In this document: piece by piece, positions 34,569 to 43,825 of the stretch
Layout: each line of letters begins with the position of its first letter
How positions within the stretch are numbered: position 1 is the first letter of the stretch
Source of the DNA: Natronosalvus rutilus
GTDB taxonomy: Archaea > Halobacteriota > Halobacteria > Halobacteriales > Natrialbaceae
Length of the DNA: 64,000 bases
Assembly (NCBI RefSeq): GCF_024204665.1
Contig: NZ_CP100355.1
Location: 620,001 to 684,000 of the forward strand
Direction of reading: 5' to 3'
The notes under the pieces: generated by a model
Databases searched by the model: none
What the model was told of the DNA's origin: nothing
What the model saw: the letters and a program-made list of their open reading frames with translations, nothing else
Program-made: the position numbers and the translations under genes

Positions 34569-36872
34569 ATGAATCGACGAGCGGACGCGACAGATGGGGG
34601 GTTCTGGGCCGATTCCGACGCTGACGTGGCGCTCGAGCGATTCCGCACGCTCGTCAACGCCGTTAGCGACGGCATCTACCAGCTCGATCCCGCCGGCCGC
34701 TTCACCGCGGTCAACGACGTCATCGTCGAAATGACCGGTTACGAACGGGCCGAACTCCTCGGCGAACACGTCTCCTTCGTCCTCGAGGACGACGACGTCG
34801 ACCGAGTCCGACGGGCCATCGAGGAGCACCGTTCGGCCGACGGTCGACTGAACCGGACGTTCGACCTCGCCGTCAGAACAGCGGACGGCGAGACGATTCA
34901 CTGCGAGATTCGACTGAGCGTCCTTCTCGAAGACGGTACGTTCGAAGGGACCGTGGGGACCGTCCGCGAGGTCTCCGACCGGAACCACACAGAACAGCGG
35001 CTCCTGGACCGCGACCGACAACTCCGGCTTGAACGGGACCTGACCGATCAAATTCTCGAGACGAGTCCGATCGGCATTCAGGTGCTCGACTCGGACGGCG
35101 AGGTCACGCGAATGAACGATCGTCTCAGGGAGATGCTCGAGATTCCAGAGCGCGAGGAGCACACGTACGACCCGTCGAACCGATCGGTCTACGACGAGAC
35201 CGGAGCGCGAATTTCGACCGCGAACCATCCGTTCGCGATCACGCTGGAGACGGGGGAGCCGGTGTACGACCGGCACCTCCGGGTCGACCTCCCCAGCGGC
35301 GACCGTCGCTGGCTCTCGATCAACGCCGCGCCCCTCTTCGACGACGCGGGGGCCATCGAACGTGTCGTGACGACCGGCGAAGACATCACCGACCTCAAAG
35401 AGCGCGAACGCGCGCTCGAGCGTCGACAACGCGAGCTCACGGCCGAACTGGACGAGATCTACGGCCGCATCACCGACGGCGTCATCGCGCTGAACGACGA
35501 CTGGGAGTTCACCCACGTCAACGAGAATGCCGAAGTGGTCCTCGACGCCGCCGAGGACGAACTCCTCGGCCGGGTGATCTGGGACGCGTTCCCGGAACTC
35601 GTCAACACCGAGTTCGAGCGCCGGTACCGCGAGGCGATGACGACGCAGGAGCCCGTCTCGCTGGTAGATTACTTCGAGCCGCACGACGCCTGGTTCGAGG
35701 AACACGTCTATCCCTCCGAGACGGGGATTTCGATCTACTTCCGGGACGTCACCGAGCACAGGGAGCGCGAACGTAAGCTCGAGAAGTCCGAGCAGCGTCA
35801 CCGGACGCTCGCGGAGTACTTTCCGAACGGGCTGGTGACGCTCTTCGACGACGACCTCACGTACACGCTGGCGGCCGGGCAGGGCTTCGACCGAATTCCG
35901 GTGGACCCGGCCGATCTGGAGGAGAACAGGGCCTGCGACGTCTGGTCGGACGAAACGTGGAGCGCGCTCGAGCCCGCCTTCCGGGCCGCGATCGAGGGGG
36001 AGGAGCGGTCGGTCGAACTCTCCTACGCCGACCGGGAGTGGGTGCTCCACGCGGTTCCGATCACCGACGAACGGGGCGATGTCTTCGCCGGAATGACGAT
36101 GGCCCAGGATATCACGGAGCGCAAGGAGTACGAGCGAAAACTCGAGGATACGGTCGAGCGCCTCGAGGAGTCGAACGAACGGCTCGAGCAGTTCGCCTAC
36201 GCCGCCTCCCACGACCTTCAGGAGCCCCTGCGGATGGTCTCGAGTTACCTGCGACTGCTCGAGCAGCGCTACGACGACGAGCTCGACGAGGACGGCGAGG
36301 AATTCCTCGCGTTCGCCGTCGACGGCGCCGACCGCATGCGGGAGATGATCGACGGGCTGCTCGCGTATTCCCGCGTCGACACGGAGAGCGGTTCGCTCGA
36401 ACCGGTCGACCTCGACGCCATCCTCGACGACGCGCTCGATAACCTTCGAATCCAGATCGACGAAGCTGGCGCCGACATTACGAGGGACGACCTGCCACGG
36501 GTCGACGGGGACGCGACCCAGTTACAGCAGGTCTTCCAGAACCTCCTGGACAACGCGATCACGTACAGCGGGGACGATCCGCCCCGGATTCGAATCGAAG
36601 CCGATCGGCAGGGGGCGAAGCCGGTGATTTCGATCGAAGATAACGGCATCGGCATCGCTCCCGATGACCAGGATCGAATCTTCACGATCTTCAACCGGCT
36701 GCACAGCCGCGAGGAGCACGACGGGGCGGGCATCGGGCTCGCGCTCTGTCAGCGGATCGTCGATCGTCACGGCGGAGACATTTGGGTTCGCTCGACGCCC
36801 GGCGAGGGAACGACGTTCTCGTTCTCGATTTCGAGAGCGGAGGACCGGGGCGAGGACCGACCGCAGCGGTAG
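34569..36872 (+). CDS. PAS-domain sensor histidine kinase
   Basis: 767 residues from the ATG at 34569. It carries four PAS domains (about 25-138, 158-275, 295-397, 405-517), a short coiled coil (about 518-543), HisKA dimerisation domain with phospho-acceptor His548 in ASHDLQEPL, and an HATPase_c domain with N box FQNLLDNA (around 657-663), G1 DNGIG (691-695) and G2 GAGIGLAL (719-726). There are no membrane helices or signal peptide, so it is cytoplasmic and senses something through PAS ligands (redox, light or small molecule, unassigned). No receiver or response regulator gene is adjacent, as is common in haloarchaea, so the partner is unknown. The frame is open from 34230 in a region overlapping the preceding gene, which is not used. 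Confidence 0.93.
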   Translation: MNRRADATDGGFWADSDADVALERFRTLVNAVSDGIYQLDPAGRFTAVNDVIVEMTGYERAELLGEHVSFVLEDDDVDRVRRAIEEHRSADGRLNRTFDLAVRTADGETIHCEIRLSVLLEDGTFEGTVGTVREVSDRNHTEQRLLDRDRQLRLERDLTDQILETSPIGIQVLDSDGEVTRMNDRLREMLEIPEREEHTYDPSNRSVYDETGARISTANHPFAITLETGEPVYDRHLRVDLPSGDRRWLSINAAPLFDDAGAIERVVTTGEDITDLKERERALERRQRELTAELDEIYGRITDGVIALNDDWEFTHVNENAEVVLDAAEDELLGRVIWDAFPELVNTEFERRYREAMTTQEPVSLVDYFEPHDAWFEEHVYPSETGISIYFRDVTEHRERERKLEKSEQRHRTLAEYFPNGLVTLFDDDLTYTLAAGQGFDRIPVDPADLEENRACDVWSDETWSALEPAFRAAIEGEERSVELSYADREWVLHAVPITDERGDVFAGMTMAQDITERKEYERKLEDTVERLEESNERLEQFAYAASHDLQEPLRMVSSYLRLLEQRYDDELDEDGEEFLAFAVDGADRMREMIDGLLAYSRVDTESGSLEPVDLDAILDDALDNLRIQIDEAGADITRDDLPRVDGDATQLQQVFQNLLDNAITYSGDDPPRIRIEADRQGAKPVISIEDNGIGIAPDDQDRIFTIFNRLHSREEHDGAGIGLALCQRIVDRHGGDIWVRSTPGEGTTFSFSISRAEDRGEDRPQR

Positions 36873-36946
36873 AGAGTACCCGTCACGAAACCGGAGTCGA
36901 CTCACCGACTCGGGCAGAATGGATCGATCACACGGTCTCCACCCGA

Positions 36947-37885
36947 TCACCCCGCCGAGAGCGCCTCCTCGAGCCGTTGCTCGAGGTCGCTGAGGTCGTC
37001 GTAGAGCGACTCGTCGATCTGGCCGGCGGCTTCCGCATCGACGTTCTCGAGGCGCTCGGCTAGCCCCTGCAGCCGGGAGTACTTCTCGCCCTCGTCGACG
37101 CCGGTCTTCTGGACGTACACCTGCTGCTCGACGTTGTAGACGGCGTCAGGCTCGAGGTCGGTGACCGCCAGGACGACGTCAAGCTTGTCGGAGTCGATCC
37201 CGAGCACCCACTCGTGGGGGATGCCGTGCTCGTCGAGGGCGTCCAGGACGACGTCCTCGTCTCTCGGCTGGCGCCGGTCGCGGGTCGTTCGCCGGACCGT
37301 CCCGAAGCGACCGTGAAGCTGTTGGTCGGGGCCGAGTCGCTCGAGCAGCGTCTCGCCGGCGGTTCGCCGTACCCGGTCGGACCCCCGCTGGACGTCCGAG
37401 AGCAGGACGTACAGGTCGGTCAGGGTCTCCGTGTCGAGCGTCGACGGCTCGTCGCGCCCGTCGCGCTCGAGGCGCTCGAGCTGATCGGCGAGCAGGGTGG
37501 CGTCGTCGTGTACCCGTTCGAGACTCGTCCGGGCGTCCTCGGGCGAGACGATATGCGGGCTCTCGCCGGCGACGGCCTCCTCCGGCGCGCGCTCGAGGGT
37601 CTCGCCGTCGGAGACGTGCTCGGCCGAGAGACTCAGGACGCTCGCGTACGGCTCGACGCCGGGCGGGAGTTCCGCGAGCGGGATCGGGCCGCCCTCGAGT
37701 TGCTCGGCCAGCACGTCGAACTGTTCGCGGTGGAGCGGGCGCTCCTCGCCGCTGTCGACGAACTGAATCACGAGTCGATCCTCGAGCGCGTCCTCGATCC
37801 GGAACGCGCGCTCGGAGACCGGCGTCACAAGTTCGCTTCCAGGCTCGAGGCTTCTACACGCGTCGCGAAGGGCATTCCAGTCCAT
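36947..37885 (-). CDS. Conserved haloarchaeal protein, function unknown
   Basis: 312 residues from the ATG at 37885 (MDWNALRDACRSLEPGSELVTPVSERAFRIED); a second Met 11 codons earlier is possible. Residues 15-80 form a beta-rich domain (ELVTPVSERAFRIEDALEDRLVIQFVDSGEERPLHREQFDVLAEQL) and residues about 120-230 are helical (TSLERVHDDATLLADQLERLERD...DLYVLLSDVQRGSDRVRRTAGETLLERL). The end is an acidic helical stretch of leucine-rich character (LQGLAERLENVDAEAAGQIDESLYDDLSDLEQRLEEAL). No catalytic motif seen. I cannot assign a family. It is convergent with the PAS kinase and divergent from the second PRC-like gene. Confidence 0.7.
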   Translation of the reverse strand: MDWNALRDACRSLEPGSELVTPVSERAFRIEDALEDRLVIQFVDSGEERPLHREQFDVLAEQLEGGPIPLAELPPGVEPYASVLSLSAEHVSDGETLERAPEEAVAGESPHIVSPEDARTSLERVHDDATLLADQLERLERDGRDEPSTLDTETLTDLYVLLSDVQRGSDRVRRTAGETLLERLGPDQQLHGRFGTVRRTTRDRRQPRDEDVVLDALDEHGIPHEWVLGIDSDKLDVVLAVTDLEPDAVYNVEQQVYVQKTGVDEGEKYSRLQGLAERLENVDAEAAGQIDESLYDDLSDLEQRLEEALSAG

Positions 37886-38071
37886 AGGGAACGGTCGACG
37901 GCCACCTCGAAAAGCCATTGCCGCGTGTGTGCCGGGTGGTGGGTCGACTCCGACAATGGGGTACTGACGCCGGCGCCGACGATGGGACGGCGTCCACGTT
38001 CGGACGACCCTCGGGCCTGCCAGCCGATGCAGGCACCACACTATTCGCTCGAGGCGGGGCTAGCCCAGTGT

Positions 38072-38488
38072 ATGTGCGCCACCTTCACGACTGACGACGT
38101 CGGCAAGACGGTCGAAAACGACGAGGGAGCGGCGGTCGGCGTCGTCGTTTCGGTCGAGGACGACACCGCGTTCGTCGAACCAGAACCGGGCGTCGTGGAC
38201 TCGCTCAGGGCGGCCCTCGGCTGGTCGTCCGACCCCCAGGACGCCGTCCCGCTCCACGAGAGCGACGTCCAGACGGTCGACGAGACGATCCGACTCGAGG
38301 CGTTCCCCTCGAGCGAGGGGCCATCCTGGGACGAGCGGGAGACGGACGACACCGAACGCGAGGGCGCCGAGACCGATACGGCGAAAACCGAGGATTCGGG
38401 TGCGTCTCGTCCAGCGGACATCGAGGACGCTCCGCCGGAAGGCGACAAGACGGTGACGAAGGAGCGCGAACTGAGCGAGGAACACTGA
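38072..38488 (+). CDS. PRC-barrel-like N-terminus with acidic tail (paralogue B)
   Basis: 138 residues from the ATG at 38072. The first ~75 residues (CATFTTDDVGKTVENDEGAAVGVVVSVEDDTAFVEPEPGVVDSLRAALGWSSDPQDAVPLHESDVQTVDETIRL) align along their whole length to paralogue A (33515-34384): DDVGKxVE, TAxVEPxP, RAALGW and DAVPL are shared. The tail is shorter (about 60 residues) and again rich in Glu, Thr and Asp. The two genes lie 3.7 kb apart and bracket the PAS kinase and one unknown gene. Function unknown. Confidence 0.8.
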   Translation: MCATFTTDDVGKTVENDEGAAVGVVVSVEDDTAFVEPEPGVVDSLRAALGWSSDPQDAVPLHESDVQTVDETIRLEAFPSSEGPSWDERETDDTEREGAETDTAKTEDSGASRPADIEDAPPEGDKTVTKERELSEEH

Positions 38489-38520
38489 TTCCGTCGCTTC
38501 GGTTCCGTAGCTCGACAAAA

Positions 38521-38535
38521 CTATATTTTCTATAG
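38521..38535. promoter_or_regulatory. AT-rich palindrome in a convergent intergenic region
   Basis: CTATATTTTCTATAG is an inverted repeat of CTATA arms. It lies 33 nt after paralogue B and 58 nt after the end of the MFS gene (convergent), and may terminate both. It resembles the palindrome at 23460-23474. Confidence 0.5.
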
Positions 38536-38592
38536 CAAACAAACCGAACTTATAGATGCCCTGGAGAGCCCCCTCTCGAGGGACCAGTCAGG

Positions 38593-39777
38593 TCAGTACC
38601 CCAGTCCCAGGGCTCGATTCGTGACGAGCGCGAGGAGGACGACGACCAGGAGACCGGCCAGGATCGTGAAGGCGACGCCCCAGCCGAGGACGTCGGCGAA
38701 GAGGCCGGTCGCGACCGAACCGAGCGAGCCGACGACGCCGTAGACTGTCCGGACGAGGCCGAAGCCGGCCCCGCGCTCTTCGTCGTTGAGGTTGTCCATG
38801 ATCCGCGGGAGGAGGGCGGCACCCCAGCCCAGGCCCGTTCCGACGAGCAGAACGGCGAGGACGATCGATGGAAAACCGGGGCCGAAGACGAACAGCAGGA
38901 GACCGCTCGAGCCGAGCACCATGCAGCCGGCGGCGGCGAGGTCGCGGCCGTAGCGGTCGGAGATGGCGCCGACGCCGACCTGGGTGATCGCCTGCACGAC
39001 GAAGTACGCCGAGAAGACGATGCCGGCGAGGGTCTGGGAGTGATTCCGGTGTTCGATCAGGAAGGTGGGCAGGAACGACGACAGCGCCTGCCAGACGAAC
39101 GCCGAGAGGATCGCGAGGCAGACGGTGAACGCGATGGGCGGGCGCGAGAGCACCTCGAGCAGGGGCTCGAGTTCGAACCGGTCGCGCATCGGCTGGTCGG
39201 GGCGGCGCGGCTCGGTCGGTTCGACGTAGCGGGAGAACAGGACGTAGATGGGGACGGCGGCGACGACGCCGAGGGCGATGGCGTAGCGCCAGCCGAGGAC
39301 GACGGCGACCCAGGCGGCCAGGGCCGGGGCGACGAGGCCGGCGAGCGGGCCGCCGCCGTTGTGGATGCCGATGGCGGAGCCGATGTTGTCGTAGGTCCGG
39401 GTCAAGAGCGTCGTCGCGACGCTGTAGTGGAGGCCCGCGACGGCGCCGAGCACGAGCGTCGCGAGCAGGAAGATTGGAAACGCGGGAGAGACAGCGATGA
39501 GGAGGCTCGTGACCGCCGTGCCGCCGACGGCGACCAGGATGACGGGTCGCTCGCCGAAGCGGTCGGCCAGGATGCCGCTGGGGAACTGCGCGAGGAAGTA
39601 GGTCATCCAGAGACCGGTGAGCGCGATGCCGACGACAAAGTTCGAGACGCCGAAGGCGTCGGTGACGTCGGGGACGACCGGGCTGATCACCAGGCGGGCG
39701 ACCATCGTCGCGAAGAAGGCGAGCGTACAGAGCGCAAGGACGGTCTCCCGGTAGCGCCATCGATTCAGCAGATCCAT
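38593..39777 (-). CDS. MFS-family transporter
   Basis: 394 residues. Twelve hydrophobic helices are recognisable in two halves. The first-half loop GILADRFGERPVI (DRxGxRP) and the second-half loop GAISDRYGRD are classic MFS motif A and its repeat. The inter-half loop (about 186-210) is charged. Substrate cannot be told; the general layout is like drug or oxalate/formate-type carriers. The ATG at 39777 begins MDLLNRWRYRETVLALCTLAFF; a longer antisense-like ORF (38588-39898) in another frame is a shadow. The 180 bp upstream of the start shows no clear motif. Confidence 0.9.
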   Translation of the reverse strand: MDLLNRWRYRETVLALCTLAFFATMVARLVISPVVPDVTDAFGVSNFVVGIALTGLWMTYFLAQFPSGILADRFGERPVILVAVGGTAVTSLLIAVSPAFPIFLLATLVLGAVAGLHYSVATTLLTRTYDNIGSAIGIHNGGGPLAGLVAPALAAWVAVVLGWRYAIALGVVAAVPIYVLFSRYVEPTEPRRPDQPMRDRFELEPLLEVLSRPPIAFTVCLAILSAFVWQALSSFLPTFLIEHRNHSQTLAGIVFSAYFVVQAITQVGVGAISDRYGRDLAAAGCMVLGSSGLLLFVFGPGFPSIVLAVLLVGTGLGWGAALLPRIMDNLNDEERGAGFGLVRTVYGVVGSLGSVATGLFADVLGWGVAFTILAGLLVVVLLALVTNRALGLGY

Positions 39778-39957
39778 CGTCGTCGGTTTCGTCGTTCGTC
39801 GTCAGTTTCGCCTCGAGGCTGTGGGCGGCTGGCTGCCGTTCTCTCCGTGGCAACCCGACGCGCTCGAGTGTCGTGTAATTCTCGAGTCGGTGTCCCAAAG
39901 AACGCGTCGGTTGCGGCAGTCGAGCGACCCGTGCTCGACGACAAAAATGTGTGAGCG

Positions 39958-40251
39958 CTACTCCTGGACCTGGAATCCGCGCTCGCGAAGGAGCGGCGGG
40001 AGTCGACTGCGGTGATCCCCCTGAAGCTCGATTCGACCCTCCTCGACGGTGCCACCCGTCCCGAGCGCCTGTTTGAGTTCGGAGGCGGTCGATTTCAGGT
40101 CCGCCGTCGAGAGGTCGAACCCCTCGAGAATCGTGACGGGTTTCCCGTACCGGCGCTTCTCGAGGCGGATCGTGAGCACTTGTTCGGCGACGGTGAGGTC
40201 GTCGTGGGAGTCGAGTTCGTCGAGCAGGTCGTCGAGGTCGTCGTTTGACAC
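39958..40251 (-). CDS. SUI1 family translation initiation factor aIF1
   Basis: 97 residues from a GTG at 40251 (SNDDLDDLLDELDSHDDLTVAEQVLTIRLEKRRYGKPVTILEGFD). The SUI1 fold is clear: LTIRLEKRRYGKPVTILEGFD, LKSTASELKQALGTGGTVEEGRIELQGDHRSRLPPLLRERGF. The C-terminal GGTVxxGxIELQGDHR is the signature. It contributes to start-codon selection; archaeal genomes often encode two SUI1 proteins, and this may be the second. The longer frame (to 40311) adds a Thr/Arg-rich leader with no homology; the GTG sits beside the usual MSNDDLDDLLDEL start. Only 56 bp separate it from the acetyltransferase gene on the same strand. Confidence 0.9.
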   Translation of the reverse strand: MSNDDLDDLLDELDSHDDLTVAEQVLTIRLEKRRYGKPVTILEGFDLSTADLKSTASELKQALGTGGTVEEGRIELQGDHRSRLPPLLRERGFQVQE

Positions 40252-40307
40252 GGTACGTATGCTACGTTTTCGAGTACCAAAGTGTTGTCTCTCGCCCGAA
40301 TTGACTG

Positions 40308-40802
40308 TCACTCGAGGTCGAGCGTGTAGACGACCTCCTGACGGGACTCGCCACCGATGTCGACCGTTCCCTCGCCGGTTTTCTCGAACCCCAGATCTTC
40401 GTAGAACGTCCGCCCTTCGGCGTTCGACGCGAGGTCGATCGCTCGCATGCGACGCATGTTGAAGTCCTCGAGGTTCTCGCGGAGTCGCTCGTGGAGGGCC
40501 GTGCCGATACCTTCGCGCTGGTGGTCGGGGTGGACGTACAGTCGGAGGACGTCGCCCTCGTCCTCCTGGACGACGCCGTGGGCGACCCCCACGATTCTAC
40601 CTTCACCCGCTTCGGAGACTAGCATCGTCGTACCGGGCGTCGAGAGCGCGCGCTCGAGTTCCTCGTCGCTGTACCAGGCGTCGACGGTCTCGTCGATCAC
40701 GTCGCGCTCGAGTTCCACGTACGTGTCGTACCAGGTTTCGCGGGCGAGTTCGCGAATGGACTCGCGGTCGTCTGCCGTGGCCGGGCGAATGTCGGTGTCC
40801 AT
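40308..40802 (-). CDS. GNAT-family N-acetyltransferase
   Basis: 164 residues, the length of a single GNAT domain. The acetyl-CoA binding motif A is present (LRLYVHPDHQREGIGTALHERL, with V-x-P-x-x-Q-R-x-G-I-G) and a C-terminal ASNAEGRTFYEDLGFEKTG block. The beginning IRPATADDRESIRELARETW is also typical. Substrate unknown (protein N-termini, polyamines or antibiotics are all possible). It is upstream of and on the same strand as the SUI1 gene, with which it may be co-transcribed. Confidence 0.92.
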   Translation of the reverse strand: MDTDIRPATADDRESIRELARETWYDTYVELERDVIDETVDAWYSDEELERALSTPGTTMLVSEAGEGRIVGVAHGVVQEDEGDVLRLYVHPDHQREGIGTALHERLRENLEDFNMRRMRAIDLASNAEGRTFYEDLGFEKTGEGTVDIGGESRQEVVYTLDLE

Positions 40803-40898
40803 ACGCGACCCACGTCATCGAGTACCAAAGAGGTGGTCGGGGGTTCGAGACGACGGTTGGAATCGGCCCGCTGGCCGACCGTTCACAGTGACTACCGC

Positions 40899-42650
40899 TC
40901 ACAGCCGCTCCTTGACCGTCTGCGCCGTTCGCTCGCCCACGCCGGGAACGCTCTGCAGGTCCTCGAGGCTCGCTGCCCGGACGTTCTCGACGCTTCCGAA
41001 CCGCCCCAGCAGCCGCTTTCGCGTCTCCGGTCCGATTCCCGGGACGTCGTCGAGCACCGTCGAGACCTCGTCTCGCAGGGTCTGGTGGTACTGGACGGCG
41101 AAGCGGTGGGCCTCGTCGCGTACCCGCTGGAGCAGGTGGAGGTGTGGGGCATCCCGCGGCCAGTCGTACTCCCGGTCGGGCGTGACGACGCGCTCCTCGG
41201 CTTTTGCCAGTCCGATGGCGGGCACGTCCCAGCCCACCTCATCCAGGGCCTCGAGCGCCGCCTCCAGCTGTCCTCGACCCCCATCGATCACCAGCAGGTC
41301 CGGATCGGGCCGGTCGTCCCGCCCGTCGAGGGCTCGCTCGGCGCGCCAGGTGACGAGTCGGCGCATATTGGCGTAGTCGTCGTTCTCGTCGGTGAGCTTC
41401 TTTCGGCGGTAGCCCGACTTGTCGGCGCTCCCGTCGTCGAACGCGACGTTGCTGCCGACCGCCGACGAGCCCTGGGCGTGGCTCACGTCGAAGCCCTCGA
41501 GGCGCCTTGCCCGCTCGAGACCTAGCGCATCGGCGAGCATGCCGCACTCGTCCCGTCGGCCGACGTTCTGGCGGGCGTTCTTCAGCGCCAGTTCGACGAG
41601 TTTCGCCTCGCGGCCGGCGCCCGGGACGCGGACGGCCACGCCCTCGGCCTCGAGCCAGGCGGCCACTTCCGGGTCGCCGTGGCGCTCGGGGAGCAACAGC
41701 GCGTCCGGCAGCTGTCGCTCGGCGTAGTACTGGACCAGGAAGGCCGCGAGGACGGCGGGGACGGCGCTCTCCGCCTCGTCGTCGGTCGCGGGTGCTTCGA
41801 GGGTGTGGCGGTCGCGGTCGACGAGTTTGCCGCGGTCGGAGCGCAGGCGGGCGACGGTCGCGTCCTCGCCGCGAATTGCGACGCCGACGACGTCCACGAG
41901 GTGTTCCTGACTCTCGCCCATCGACTGGACGGCGTCGTCGGCGTCCCCGTGGAACGCCTCGACAGTCTCGAGGCGGTCCCGGAGGTGAGCGGCGCGCTCG
42001 AACTGCTGGCTCTCGGCGGCGGTCTCCATCCCCCGCCGGAGGGGGTCCGTGAGCACGCCCGTCTCGCCCTCGAAGAAGCGGACGGCCGACTGCACGTCCT
42101 CGCGGTAGCTCTCGAGGCCGATCTCGCGGGTGCAGGGGGCGCTGCAGAGCCCCATCTCGTAGTCGAGGCAGGGGCGGTCGCGGCCCGCGTACTTGTTGTC
42201 CGAGCAGCCGCGCAGGCCGTAGGTCTCCCGCAGGGCCTTCACGACGGTCTCGAGCCGCCCCTTGTTCGTGAACGGGCCGAAGACAGTCGCGGCCTCTGCC
42301 GGGTCGCGGGTGATCTCGATCCGCGGCGCCTCGTGAGCCGTCAGCTGGACCATCGGGTAGGACTTGTCGTCCTTCAGCCGGACGTTGTACCGGGGCTGGT
42401 GGCGCTTGATCAGGTTCGCCTCGAGCAACAGCGCCTGGGTCTCGGTGTCGGTGACGGCGATCTCGAGGTCGTCGACGCGGTCGACCATTCGCCTGATGCG
42501 GGCGCTCCGCGGGTCCGCATACGAGCGTACCCGCGAGCGGAGGTCGACGGCCTTGCCGACGTACAGCGTTGCCTCGCCGTTTCGAAACTGGTAGACGCCG
42601 GGCTCTCGAGGGAGGTCGCTGGCTCGCTCGCGAAGCGTCTCGACGTCCAT
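40899..42650 (-). CDS. uvrC: Excinuclease ABC subunit C
   Basis: 583 residues from the ATG at 42650 ([44 protein letters not shown]). N-terminal GIY-YIG nuclease (about 14-95, with GVYQF and [12 protein letters not shown]), a Cys-containing segment ([27 protein letters not shown], about 150-180), UvrB-binding UVR motif, an RNase-H-like nuclease domain starting around [30 protein letters not shown], and C-terminal tandem HhH ([48 protein letters not shown]). It makes both incisions in nucleotide excision repair with UvrAB. A related uvrB gene is at 54412-56466. The frame above 42650 is not family-like. Confidence 0.96.
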   Translation of the reverse strand: MDVETLRERASDLPREPGVYQFRNGEATLYVGKAVDLRSRVRSYADPRSARIRRMVDRVDDLEIAVTDTETQALLLEANLIKRHQPRYNVRLKDDKSYPMVQLTAHEAPRIEITRDPAEAATVFGPFTNKGRLETVVKALRETYGLRGCSDNKYAGRDRPCLDYEMGLCSAPCTREIGLESYREDVQSAVRFFEGETGVLTDPLRRGMETAAESQQFERAAHLRDRLETVEAFHGDADDAVQSMGESQEHLVDVVGVAIRGEDATVARLRSDRGKLVDRDRHTLEAPATDDEAESAVPAVLAAFLVQYYAERQLPDALLLPERHGDPEVAAWLEAEGVAVRVPGAGREAKLVELALKNARQNVGRRDECGMLADALGLERARRLEGFDVSHAQGSSAVGSNVAFDDGSADKSGYRRKKLTDENDDYANMRRLVTWRAERALDGRDDRPDPDLLVIDGGRGQLEAALEALDEVGWDVPAIGLAKAEERVVTPDREYDWPRDAPHLHLLQRVRDEAHRFAVQYHQTLRDEVSTVLDDVPGIGPETRKRLLGRFGSVENVRAASLEDLQSVPGVGERTAQTVKERL

Positions 42651-42830
42651 CGCTATCGACGCCCCTAGTCGGGCGAGGGGTTTCAGTGTACCGTCCCCGG
42701 ACGGCGGTACCGCCACGTTGCCGGAAGGTCCCGAAGTCTTCACTCTGTGTGACTGTCACCGCACCGTCCGATAACCGTTATACTGGTCGATGGTGTGGAA
42801 ACCGCTGCCCGTACGTGGCGAGTGATTCCT

Positions 42831-42998
42831 ATGGTCAAAGAGGTACAATGCAAAGACGCGGGGTTCGAGGACTGTGACTTCATCATCCAGGACGAAAACG
42901 AGGACGAAATGGTCGACCTCGTCCAGCAACACGCCGAGCGGACCCACAACAAGTCCGTCTCTCGAGACGACGTCCAGGGGCTGATCCACGAGGTTTGA
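42831..42998 (+). CDS. DUF1059 family small protein
   Basis: 55 residues from the ATG at 42831 (MVKEVQCKDAGFEDCDFIIQDENEDEMVDLVQQHAERTH). DUF1059 is a compact domain with a conserved C-x-(D/E)...C-(D/E)-F pattern, here CKDAGFEDCDF with two cysteines that may bind a metal or redox-cycle, followed by a long helix ending HxxxxH (HAERTHNK). Function unknown. A frame beginning at 42795 lacks this homology. It is divergent from uvrC and upstream of the DJ-1/PfpI gene. Confidence 0.85.
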   Translation: MVKEVQCKDAGFEDCDFIIQDENEDEMVDLVQQHAERTHNKSVSRDDVQGLIHEV

Positions 42999-43137
42999 GA
43001 CGACTACGATCTCATTTTTGTCGGGGTGATGCTCCGGCCAGCGACGAACGCTCCGGCCAGTGATGAGCGAGAGCCGACACCGCAACCTCGCCGACGAACG
43101 CGAAACACGCTTCATCTCGAGGACCCTCCTCGAGCAC

Positions 43138-43746
43138 ATGTCCGACGCCGCATCCACGACCACTGTCGAAATCGTCCTCTTCCCTGGTTTCGACGAACTC
43201 GACGCCATCGGTCCCTACGAGGTCTTCCAGAACGGCGCTCGAGCCGGTGCGTCCCTCGAGACGAAACTCGTCACCCTCGACCCCGTCGATCGGGTTCGAG
43301 CGAGTCACGGCCTTCGCGTCGAACCCAACGGCGCCCTGGGCGACCCGGACGTGCTCGTCGTCCCGGGCGGGGGCTGGACGAACGACGACGGGGGCGTCAG
43401 TCGTGTGATCGACGAGGGTCGCCTTCCGGAGGCGGTCGCCGATCGTCACGCGAACGGAACCGTCGTCGCGTCGATCTGTACGGGCGCGATGGTGCTCGCC
43501 GACACGGGTCTCCTGGACGGTCGGCCCGCCGTCACCCATCAGGTCGCCCTCGAGGCCCTCGAGTCGGTCGCGGACGTGCGCTCGGCGCGGGTCGTCGACG
43601 ACGGCGATATCTTGACCGCAGGCGGCGTCACGTCGGGGATCGACCTGGCACTGTGGTTTCTCGAGCGGGAGTTCGGCAAGGCGGTCGCGGCGGCGGTCGC
43701 GGAAGAGATGGAACACGAGCGCCGGGGTGAGGTGGTCGCTCGTTGA
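43138..43746 (+). CDS. DJ-1/PfpI family protein
   Basis: 202 residues from the ATG at 43138. Class I glutamine amidotransferase-like fold of the DJ-1/PfpI superfamily: VEIVLFPGFDELDAIGPYEVF at the start, DVLVVPGGGWTN, and the nucleophile elbow VASICTGAMVLADTGLL with the active Cys in ICTGA. Members are proteases, chaperones, hydratases or transcription-linked sensors; the exact activity is not assigned. The longer frame from 43060 adds Arg-rich, unrelated sequence. It lies about 140 bp after the DUF1059 gene and converges with the MATE gene. Confidence 0.9.
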   Translation: MSDAASTTTVEIVLFPGFDELDAIGPYEVFQNGARAGASLETKLVTLDPVDRVRASHGLRVEPNGALGDPDVLVVPGGGWTNDDGGVSRVIDEGRLPEAVADRHANGTVVASICTGAMVLADTGLLDGRPAVTHQVALEALESVADVRSARVVDDGDILTAGGVTSGIDLALWFLEREFGKAVAAAVAEEMEHERRGEVVAR

Positions 43747-43825
43747 ACGGGGTCGGGGCGGTTGGACGGCCTGAGCGCCCACTCGAGGGACCAACATCGA
43801 GCAAACGCTGGAAAATGAAAGCCGG

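Noticed and set aside
38588..39898. 436-residue minus-strand open frame over the MFS gene
   Set aside because: Arg/Pro-rich shadow in another frame; the MFS frame has the motif A loops and twelve helices.
41239..42759. 506-residue minus-strand open frame overlapping uvrC
   Set aside because: Arginine-rich shadow of uvrC in another frame; the uvrC frame has all domains.
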